A stretch of 64,000 nt of DNA from Sphingomonas sp. PP-CE-3A-406 (GTDB lineage Bacteria > Pseudomonadota > Alphaproteobacteria > Sphingomonadales > Sphingomonadaceae), in the NCBI RefSeq assembly GCF_003688625.1, contig NZ_RCWY01000002.1:930001-994000 (forward strand). The letters run 5' to 3'. Within the stretch, counting starts at the first letter, position 1, and each line of letters starts with the position of its first letter. Shown here piece by piece: positions 54,727 through 61,747 of the stretch. The notes beneath the pieces are model-generated. The model did no database searches and was not told the DNA's origin. It was given only the letters and a program-made list of their open reading frames with translations. The position numbers and the translations under genes are program-made.

Positions 54727-55962
54727 TTGAAAACGATCGGTATCGTGGGGGGCGGCGTGGTCGGCCTCAGCTGCGCCGTCGCGCTGCTCGACCGTGGCTA
54801 TGGCGTGAGTGTGTTCGAACGCGATGCCGATTACAACGCCGCATCCTGGGGCAATGCCGGGCACATCGCGGTCGAACAGGTCGAGCCTCTCGCCTCGCCC
54901 GCCGCGGTGCGCTCGGTACCGAAGCGTCTGTTCAGCGTCGGCGGCGCGCTAGGACTGCCGGTGTCGATGGCGGCGCACTGGCTGCCGTTCGCCGCACGGC
55001 TGGTCGCGGCGTCGACCCCGGCGAAGTTCGCGGCGGGCACCGCGGCGCTGACGCCACTGCTTGCCGGCGCGATGACCGCGTGGCGCGATCTGGTCGGCAC
55101 GCTCGGCGCACGCGACCTGCTCCGCGAGGACGGCCATATCGTCGTCTGGGACACACCCGAAACTGCACGCGCCGGCCGTACCCATTGGTCGCGCGCTGCA
55201 ATCGGCACGGCACGTATCGCGGACGCCGATCCCGACGTGCTGCACCGCCTCGGCTTCCTTGCCGATCCGGTCGGCGGCGCGATCCGCTTCACCGGCAGCG
55301 GCCAGATCGCCGACCTTCGCGTGCTTGCAACGACACTCGAGGCCGCGGTCGAGGCACGTGGTGGCCGGATCGTCCGCCAAGCGGCGCGATTGGCCGACGA
55401 TTCAGGACGGATCGTCATCATCGGCCACGATGTCGATCAGCTACTCGTGACCGCCGGAGTCCGCTCTCGCGCACTGCTCGAACCGCTCGGCTACCGCGTC
55501 CCGATGATCGCCGAGCGCGGCTATCATATCCGCGCGCGTGCCGATGGCTGGCCGGCCGACCTGCCGCCGGTCGTGTTCGAGGATCGCTCGATGATCGTCA
55601 CGCGCTATGCCGACTGCGTCCAGGCCGCGAGCTTCGTCGAACTCGGCGATCCCGATGGTGCGCCCGATCCGCGCAAATGGGACCGGCTGGAGCATCACGT
55701 CCGATCGCTCGGCCTGCCGATCGAGGGGCCGTTCACGCGCTGGATGGGGGCCAGGCCGACGCTGCCCGACTATCTCCCCGCGATCGGCCGCTCGACGCGC
55801 CACGCAAATCTCGCTTATGCCTTCGGCCACCAACATCTCGGGCTGACGCTCGCGCCGGTGACCGCGACGCTCGTCGCGGCGATGCTGGCGGGCGAAACCC
55901 CGGCGGTGCCGCTCGCGCCGTTCGACCTCGACCGCTTCGGTAAAAAAGGACCTGACGCATGA
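54727..55962 (+). CDS. FAD-dependent D-hydroxyproline dehydrogenase (DadA/DAAO family)
   Basis: Oxidises cis-4-hydroxy-D-proline to 1-pyrroline-4-hydroxy-2-carboxylate. 411 residues. N-terminal dinucleotide site TIGIVGGGVVGLSCAVALLD (3-22) with GGGVVG at 8-13, then FERDADYNAASWGNAGHI typical of DadA-like flavoproteins. Further on come ERGYHIRARADGW, GARPTLPDYLPAIGRS and GHQHLGLTLAPVTATL, the FAD-binding C-terminus. TTG 54727 is chosen because CAGGAG lies 6 bases upstream and the dinucleotide fold begins immediately. The stop overlaps the M24 peptidase start (ATGA). Confidence 0.92.
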   Translation: MKTIGIVGGGVVGLSCAVALLDRGYGVSVFERDADYNAASWGNAGHIAVEQVEPLASPAAVRSVPKRLFSVGGALGLPVSMAAHWLPFAARLVAASTPAKFAAGTAALTPLLAGAMTAWRDLVGTLGARDLLREDGHIVVWDTPETARAGRTHWSRAAIGTARIADADPDVLHRLGFLADPVGGAIRFTGSGQIADLRVLATTLEAAVEARGGRIVRQAARLADDSGRIVIIGHDVDQLLVTAGVRSRALLEPLGYRVPMIAERGYHIRARADGWPADLPPVVFEDRSMIVTRYADCVQAASFVELGDPDGAPDPRKWDRLEHHVRSLGLPIEGPFTRWMGARPTLPDYLPAIGRSTRHANLAYAFGHQHLGLTLAPVTATLVAAMLAGETPAVPLAPFDLDRFGKKGPDA

Positions 55963-57134
55963 CCATCGGCGGATCATCGATACCCGAAGAGTTGGCGTCC
56001 ATCGCCCCTTGGGCGGACCGTGCGCCACCGATCACGCTGGCCGAGCGCACCACGAGGCTCGACAAGGCGCGCGCGCTGACCGAGGCGGCGGGCGCCGACG
56101 CGCTGCTGATCGGCGCCGGGGCGAGCCTGCGGTATTTTGCGGGTGTGCCGTGGGGCGCGACCGAGCGGCTGGTCGCGCTGCTGCTGCCGGTGAAGGGGCA
56201 GCCGATCCTGATCTGCCCACGCTTCGAACAGGGTTCGCTGGAGGCCGCGGTCGAGATCGAGGCCGACCTGCGGCTCTGGGAAGAGGACGAGAGCCCGTAT
56301 GCGCTGGTTGCCGACGCGGTCGGCGGCCGCCTGCTGCTCGACCCGCAGCTTCCCTACGGCATGGCCAGCGCGCTCGCCGCCACCCGGCTCGATGTTGCCG
56401 ATGGCGCGTCGGTGATCGACGCATGCCGAATGATCAAGAGCCCCGCCGAACTCGCATTGCTGCGCCAGGCCAAGGCGATGACGCTCGACGTCCAGCGTCG
56501 CGCCGCACGCATCCTCCACCCCGGCATCGCCGCCAGCGCGGTGATCCGCTTCATCGACGATGCGCACCGCGCGATCGGATCGTCGGGATCGTATTTCTGC
56601 GCCGTCCAGTTCGGCCACGCGACTGCCTTCCCGCACGGCTTGCCCGGCGACCAGCTGCTCGAGGAGAACCAGCTCGTGCTGATCGACACCGGCTGTCAGG
56701 TGGAGGGCTATCATTCCGACATCACGCGGACCTACGCGTTCGGTAACGTCGGCGACGAGGCGCGCGCGATCTGGGACATCGAACACGAGGCGCAAGCCGC
56801 CGCGTTCGCCACGGTCGAGCCGGGCGTGCCGTGCGAGGCGATCGACTATGCCGCCCGCGCGGTGCTGGAGAAAGCCGGGCTCGGCCCTGACTACCGCCTC
56901 CCCGGCCTGTCGCACCGCACCGGCCACGGCATCGGCCTGTCGATCCACGAACCCGCCTATCTGGTCCGCGGCGACCGCACCCCGCTGGCACCGGGAATGT
57001 GCTTTTCGAACGAACCGATGATCGTCGTGCCGGACCGCTTCGGCATCCGCCTGGAGGATCATTTCCACGTCACCGACACCGGCGCCGCCTGGTTCACCGA
57101 ACCGCAACCCTCGATCGACCGCCCGTTCGGCTGA
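55959..57134 (+). CDS. M24-family Xaa-Pro (Xaa-Hyp) dipeptidase/aminopeptidase
   Basis: 391 residues. Creatinase-like N-terminal domain followed by the M24 pita-bread domain. Metal ligands: Asp243 and Asp254 in LIDTGCQVEGYHSDITRT, His in SHRTGHGIGLSIHEPAYL, Glu in CFSNEPMIVV and Glu in FGIRLEDHFHV. No signal peptide, so it works in the cytoplasm. Coupling to the D-hydroxyproline dehydrogenase suggests that it cleaves imported X-Hyp or X-Pro peptides to feed the pathway. It is a different subfamily from the 599-residue PepP at 28128. Confidence 0.92.
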   Translation: MTIGGSSIPEELASIAPWADRAPPITLAERTTRLDKARALTEAAGADALLIGAGASLRYFAGVPWGATERLVALLLPVKGQPILICPRFEQGSLEAAVEIEADLRLWEEDESPYALVADAVGGRLLLDPQLPYGMASALAATRLDVADGASVIDACRMIKSPAELALLRQAKAMTLDVQRRAARILHPGIAASAVIRFIDDAHRAIGSSGSYFCAVQFGHATAFPHGLPGDQLLEENQLVLIDTGCQVEGYHSDITRTYAFGNVGDEARAIWDIEHEAQAAAFATVEPGVPCEAIDYAARAVLEKAGLGPDYRLPGLSHRTGHGIGLSIHEPAYLVRGDRTPLAPGMCFSNEPMIVVPDRFGIRLEDHFHVTDTGAAWFTEPQPSIDRPFG

Positions 57135-57145
57135 GGCGCCGCCGT

Positions 57146-57234
57146 CCCGTCATCCTGGGCTCGACCCAGGATCCAGAGCCACCGATGCCGTCGATCGAGG
57201 CTCTGGATCCCAGCTTTCGCTGGGATGACGGGGT
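57146..57234. repeat. REP-type palindromic element
   Basis: Outer arms CCCGTCATCCTGGG and the partner GCTGGGATGACGGG; inner arms ATCCAGAGCC and GGCTCTGGAT around GATGCCGTCGATCGA. It shares its right arm with family B elements at 17354 and 20456. It fills the convergent gap between the M24 and GH43 genes. Confidence 0.87.
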
Positions 57235-57258
57235 TAGTCAGCAGGCGGTTGTTTCGAA

Positions 57259-58764
57259 TTAGCCGCAGGGCGGCGCAGGCTTGGTGGCTGGATCGCGTGT
57301 CACGACCGCCTGTGCGTGCGGCGCCAGCGCCTCCCATTCCTGCACCGCGACGCCGGCATGACCACGAGCATCGCCCGACGTCTCGAACACCGCGCGCAGG
57401 CACCGCGTCGTCACCCGCGCAAAGCTCGCGGCCTGGAACCCGGCCACCCCCGTGCCGAACCCGTGCGGCCGCCGCACCCGTTTCCAGCCGCGATCCCAAT
57501 ATTCCAGCCACCAGCGCTTCGGCGGCGCGATCCCAGTACGCGATCCCGCCGGCTGGTCCGCCCAGAAGCGCACGCGCGTACCGTCCAGCGTCACTGGAGC
57601 ATCCCAGCGATACGCGATCCACTGCCGCACGGGCCCTGCCCGGCTTCCCCACATATCCGGCGGCAGCGGGTTCGCCCGCACGATCCCGTCGTTCAGCGCG
57701 GCCAGCCAATAGCGCACCGGCACCGGCTCGTTCGACGCCTCGACCGTCGCCGCACCGGCGATATTGCGCGACGGCGACAGCGCCGGCCGAGCGCGCCGCG
57801 TCGCCACCACCGGCAGGATCGCGGCGGGCGTCACGCTGTCGTCGAACAGCATCGGATCGATCGCGACGCTGCGCCGGAAATGCCCGCCGCCGACCGCATC
57901 GGCGGTGTGATACGCCAGATACCAGCGCCCTTTGAAGTCCACCGCGCCCGGATGCGAGGTGGTCGACGACACCGGCTTCAGCACGACGCGGCGATACGTC
58001 CACGGCCCCATCGGCGACGGCGCGGTCCCGTAAGCGATGCACGCATGATAGATCGCCGGGGTACAGTCCGAACCCGGTCCCGCGGTATTGCCGGCGTACA
58101 GCATGTAATAGACGCCGCGCCGCTTCATGATCCACGGCGCTTCGAAGAACCCGGTCAGCCCGGTGATCCGCCGCTCGGGGCCGATCGGCGTCACCATGTC
58201 GCGCGCGAGCTCAACGCCGCGCAGTTCGCCGAACGTCCCCCAATAGAGATACACGCGGCCGTCGTCGTCGATCAGCACGGTCGGATCGATGTTCTGGATA
58301 TCGTTGCCCACCGGCACACGCTGCGAGACGATCGGCCCAGACGGATGCGCATCGCGCCACGGTCCGGTCGGGCTGTCCGCGACCGCGACGCCGATCGCGA
58401 ACCGATCCTCGGCATCGCTGCCTTTCTCGACCACCGGCGCATACAGATACAGCCGCCCGTTCCGCGCCTGGACGATCTGCCCGGCATAGGCGCGTGCGGA
58501 CTCGGCCCAGGCGAACACGGTCTCGGGCCGTGCGATCGCCGGATAATGGACCCAGTCGCCCGTCGCCGGATCCTTGGTCGACAGCAGCTGCCATTCCTTC
58601 ATCACGAAGTCGTCGACGTCCGCCGCCGCCTCGTCGCGCCCGGCGAGGATCCACAGCGTATCGTCGATCACCACCGGTGCCGGATCGGTCGAGTAATACC
58701 CGTCCGCGAGGATCGGATTGCCCGGCGCATGGACGCGCGTCCCCCGCGGCATATCCTGCGCCAA
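57259..58764 (-). CDS. Glycoside hydrolase family 43-like enzyme
   Basis: 501 residues from TTG 58764. Five-bladed propeller features: DGYYSTDPAPVV with base Asp27, NIDPTVLIDDDGRVYLYWG with Asp160, FFEAPWIMKRRGVYYMLYAG with acid Glu208, and SHPGAVDFKGRWYLAYHT. A C-terminal beta-sandwich (about 345-490, RYWLAALNDGIVRANP to AVFETSG) may bind sugar. GH43 enzymes act mostly on alpha-L-arabinofuranosides or beta-xylosides. Codons upstream of 58764 encode a good signal peptide (RRWLAAVGLIASAGLAQ) but no ATG, GTG or TTG. CTG 58816-58818, seven bases after AAGGGG, may be the real start, making it exported. Confidence 0.87.
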   Translation of the reverse strand: MAQDMPRGTRVHAPGNPILADGYYSTDPAPVVIDDTLWILAGRDEAAADVDDFVMKEWQLLSTKDPATGDWVHYPAIARPETVFAWAESARAYAGQIVQARNGRLYLYAPVVEKGSDAEDRFAIGVAVADSPTGPWRDAHPSGPIVSQRVPVGNDIQNIDPTVLIDDDGRVYLYWGTFGELRGVELARDMVTPIGPERRITGLTGFFEAPWIMKRRGVYYMLYAGNTAGPGSDCTPAIYHACIAYGTAPSPMGPWTYRRVVLKPVSSTTSHPGAVDFKGRWYLAYHTADAVGGGHFRRSVAIDPMLFDDSVTPAAILPVVATRRARPALSPSRNIAGAATVEASNEPVPVRYWLAALNDGIVRANPLPPDMWGSRAGPVRQWIAYRWDAPVTLDGTRVRFWADQPAGSRTGIAPPKRWWLEYWDRGWKRVRRPHGFGTGVAGFQAASFARVTTRCLRAVFETSGDARGHAGVAVQEWEALAPHAQAVVTRDPATKPAPPCG

Positions 58765-58804
58765 TCCGGCGGAGGCGATCAGCCCGACCGCCGCGAGCCA
58801 GCGC

Positions 58805-60574
58805 CTACTCCTCGTCAGGATAGGGCCCCTTGCCGCCCGCCGCGATCAGCTGGTCGGTCCGCGCCTCGATCACCGGCACCGGCACCGATCCCATCTCGAG
58901 CATCGCATCGTGGAACGCACGGATATTGAACTTCGCGCCGAGCTTGTCCTGCGCCTTCTTGCGCGCGGTCTGGAACGCGATCTGCCCCATGTAATAGGAC
59001 AGCGCCTGCCCCGGCCACGCGATGTAGCGATCGACCTCGGTCTCGATCTCGTGGTTCGACAGCGCGGTATTGTCGTGCAGATACTCCTGCGCCTGCTTCC
59101 GGCTCCAGCCCTTGGCATGGATGCCGGTATCGACCACCAGCCGCGCTGCGCGCCACGCCTGATAGCTCAGCATCCCGAACAGATCGTACGGCGTCTCGTA
59201 CATCCCCATGTCCTCGCCGAGCGTCTCGCAATACAGCGCCCAGCCCTCGCCATAGACGGACAGATACGTGTCGCGCCGGAACGCCGGCAGGGTCTTGTTC
59301 TCGGACGCGAGCGGCATCTGGAACGCGTGGCCGGGCGCGCTTTCGTGCAACGTCAGCGCGACCTGCGAATAGAAGGGCCGCGACGGCAGGTCGTAGGTGT
59401 TGACCAGATAGATCCCCGGCCCGCCGCGCCCGCCGGTGTAGAACGGCGCGATGTCCGCGGGCACCGGCCGAATCGCGAACCGGCTGCGCGGCAGGTGCCC
59501 GAACCACGACGACGCCTTGCCGTCGAACGTCTTGGCGATCCACGCGGCGCGGTACAGCAGCTCGTTCGGCGTCTTGGGATAGAATTGCGGATCGGTGCGC
59601 AGGTGATTGAAGAACGCCTGCAAATCGCCCTGGAACTTCACGCTGCGCATGACGCCGTCCATCCGACCGCGGATCTTGGCGATCTCGGCGAGCCCGAGCG
59701 CGTGGATCTGCTCGGGCGTGATATCCTGCGTGGTGTATTCGCGGATTTTCGACAGATAATAGGCCTTGCCGTCGGGCAGGTCGTACGCCGCCAGTCCCTC
59801 GCGGGCATGCGGGATATACTCGGTGCGCAGGAACTTCAGCAGCGTCGCATAGGCGGGGACGACCGCCTGCGAGATCGCCGCTGCGCCCTCGGCCCTAAGC
59901 GCAGCCTGATCGGCAGCCGGGATCGTCGATGGGAAACTCTTGAACGGTTCGTAAAACGGCGAGTCCTGCGGCGTCTTCGCCTCGGCGACCTGCGCAACGC
60001 CGTTGTCGCGCCCCGTCAGCGTCACCCGCGCCGGCGTGAACCCACGCGCCAGTCCCGCGCGCATGTTGCCGGTCTGCTGGTCGAAATAGCGCGGAATCTG
60101 GCGCATCACCGCAATGTAATCGCGATAGTCCTTCACCGACTTGAAATTGCCGCGCGCGCTCTCGGTAACGTCCCCCCAGAAGCTCGTGTCGGCAGTCAGC
60201 GGCTTTTCGTAATCGCGGAAGCGTTGCTCGGCGAGCAGTGCGTCGATCTGCTGCGCATAGACCGCATAATTGACGCGATTGGCAGGCGAGAGTGTCGCCG
60301 GCGCGATCGCTGCCAGTTGCCGCGACACGTCGGTCCACCGCGCAAGGCGCTCCGCCTGCGCCTTGGGGCCGACATCGGGCAGCCGCGCCGCAGCGGTCGG
60401 ATTGTCCTCGCCCTGCGCGAACTGGAGTTGCCGCCACGCATATTCCGCGGTGTAGAGCGCCTTGAACCGCGCATCCGCCGACGTCGCCGCCGCGGCCTTA
60501 GGAGCCTTTGGAGGCACCGCCCCCGCCGCCGTCGAGCCCAGCGCGAGCAACAGGATCATCGCCTTCATCGTCAT
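58805..60574 (-). CDS. DUF885 metallopeptidase
   Basis: 589 residues with a signal peptide (MTMKAMILLLALGSTAAGA), so periplasmic. Zinc site HESAPGH at 410-416 and downstream Glu443 in YGEGWALYCETLG, the DUF885 signature. Other conserved parts are TFDGKASSWFGHLP, GIYLVNTYDLPSRP and AWPGQALSYYMGQI. DUF885 proteins are thought to be carboxypeptidase-like zinc peptidases; specificity is not readable. The ATG start overlaps the Ldh stop (ATGA). In this setting it may trim hydroxyproline-rich peptides outside the cytoplasm. Confidence 0.92.
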   Translation of the reverse strand: MTMKAMILLLALGSTAAGAVPPKAPKAAAATSADARFKALYTAEYAWRQLQFAQGEDNPTAAARLPDVGPKAQAERLARWTDVSRQLAAIAPATLSPANRVNYAVYAQQIDALLAEQRFRDYEKPLTADTSFWGDVTESARGNFKSVKDYRDYIAVMRQIPRYFDQQTGNMRAGLARGFTPARVTLTGRDNGVAQVAEAKTPQDSPFYEPFKSFPSTIPAADQAALRAEGAAAISQAVVPAYATLLKFLRTEYIPHAREGLAAYDLPDGKAYYLSKIREYTTQDITPEQIHALGLAEIAKIRGRMDGVMRSVKFQGDLQAFFNHLRTDPQFYPKTPNELLYRAAWIAKTFDGKASSWFGHLPRSRFAIRPVPADIAPFYTGGRGGPGIYLVNTYDLPSRPFYSQVALTLHESAPGHAFQMPLASENKTLPAFRRDTYLSVYGEGWALYCETLGEDMGMYETPYDLFGMLSYQAWRAARLVVDTGIHAKGWSRKQAQEYLHDNTALSNHEIETEVDRYIAWPGQALSYYMGQIAFQTARKKAQDKLGAKFNIRAFHDAMLEMGSVPVPVIEARTDQLIAAGGKGPYPDEE

Positions 60575-61602
60575 TCTCCTGGAACCAGCGCCATGATGTC
60601 GCGGTACAGTGCGGCGGGTATCACCACACCCTCGGTCAGACTGCGCGCCCGCGCCGCATACCGCCGTTGCGACGGCAGCCGAGCACCCTGCCCCTCGATC
60701 GCCGCGAACATCGCTTCCGCGCGCGCGAGGTGCTCGGTGACCGCATCGCCCAGGAACCCGGCAGGATCGATCGCGATGATCAGTTCGCCGCCGATCGGCG
60801 ATCCACCGCGCGCGGCGTCAGCCTCAAGCGATTCCCGGCTGGTCATGTCGCCGATCAGCGGCCCCGCGAGCAGTTCGACCATCGCCGCCAGCGCCGAGCC
60901 CTTATGCCCGCCGAACGTCCGCATCGCGCCATTCAGCACCGCCGCCGCGTCGGTCGTCGGCTGCCCTTCCGCATCATAGCCCCAATCGTCGGGCACCGCC
61001 TTCCCCGCGCGCCGATGCAGCTCGATCTCACCGCGCGCGACCGCGCTAGTCGCAAAATCGAACACGAACGGTTCGCGGCCGGACCGCGGCCAGCCGAACG
61101 CAATCGGGTTGGTCCCGAACACGGGTTCGGTGCCCCCCGCCGGCGCGACCCAGGCATGGCTCGGCGTGACCGCGAACGCGACCAGCCCGTCCTCCGCCAG
61201 CGCCTCGACCTCCGGCCACAACGCCGCGAAATGCACCACGTTGTTCAGCGCCATCGCGGCGATCCCATACGCGCGCGCCTTCTCCGCCAACCGTTGCCGC
61301 CCGCGCGCGAACGCGAGTTGCGCGAACCCGCCGCCGCCATCGACCCGCACGAGCGCGCGCGCCGGCTCGCTCACCACCGGCTCGGCATCGACCGCCACGA
61401 CACCCTTGGCGATACTGTTAGCCGCGACCAGCAGCCGATAGATGCCGTGGCTCGCACAGCCGTCACGCTCCCCCGCGACCATCGTCTCCGCCACCGCCTC
61501 GGCATGCGCCCGCGACAGGCAAGCCCCGAGCAACACGCGCCGGGCAAGCGTGCGGATCTCGTCGAGGGTCAGGCGAACGCCGTCTGCCTGCGCGTCCGTC
61601 AT
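60571..61602 (-). CDS. Ldh-family (malate/L-lactate dehydrogenase-like) imine or keto-acid reductase
   Basis: 343 residues. NAD(P)-dependent Ldh-2 family: LGACLSRAHAEAVAETMVAG, CASHGIYRLL with the conserved His, FGTNPIAFGWPRSG, FDFATSAVARGEIE and GGHKGSALAAMVELLAG. Members include malate, ureidoglycolate and lactate dehydrogenases and the delta-1-pyrroline/piperideine-2-carboxylate reductases of proline and hydroxyproline metabolism. The locus favours the last activity. ATG 61602 was chosen; an upstream in-frame start adds only a basic tail. It is coupled to DUF885 downstream. Confidence 0.88.
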   Translation of the reverse strand: MTDAQADGVRLTLDEIRTLARRVLLGACLSRAHAEAVAETMVAGERDGCASHGIYRLLVAANSIAKGVVAVDAEPVVSEPARALVRVDGGGGFAQLAFARGRQRLAEKARAYGIAAMALNNVVHFAALWPEVEALAEDGLVAFAVTPSHAWVAPAGGTEPVFGTNPIAFGWPRSGREPFVFDFATSAVARGEIELHRRAGKAVPDDWGYDAEGQPTTDAAAVLNGAMRTFGGHKGSALAAMVELLAGPLIGDMTSRESLEADAARGGSPIGGELIIAIDPAGFLGDAVTEHLARAEAMFAAIEGQGARLPSQRRYAARARSLTEGVVIPAALYRDIMALVPGE

Positions 61603-61646
61603 GTAAAGGCTCCGCGGTCGCATCCGCACTCAGCGCGCAAGACCTG

Positions 61647-61697
61647 TTTCCCCGCGAAGGCGGGGATCCAGACTGGGCTCCCGCCTTCGCGGGAGAA
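61647..61697. repeat. REP palindrome, family A
   Basis: CCCCGCGAAGGCGGGGATCC pairs with the right arm GGGCTCCCGCCTTCGCGGGA. Nearly identical to 18286-18335. It sits in the 145-bp gap between the GH127 stop and the Ldh start, within an otherwise tight same-strand set. Confidence 0.88.
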
Positions 61698-61747
61698 CAA
61701 GGAAGAGAGCGCTGCCGCCGGATTGCGGACCAAACCTGACACGGCGC

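Noticed and set aside
58718..60979. Plus-strand 753-codon frame opposite DUF885
   Set aside because: Antisense to a zinc peptidase with signal peptide and HExxxGH site.
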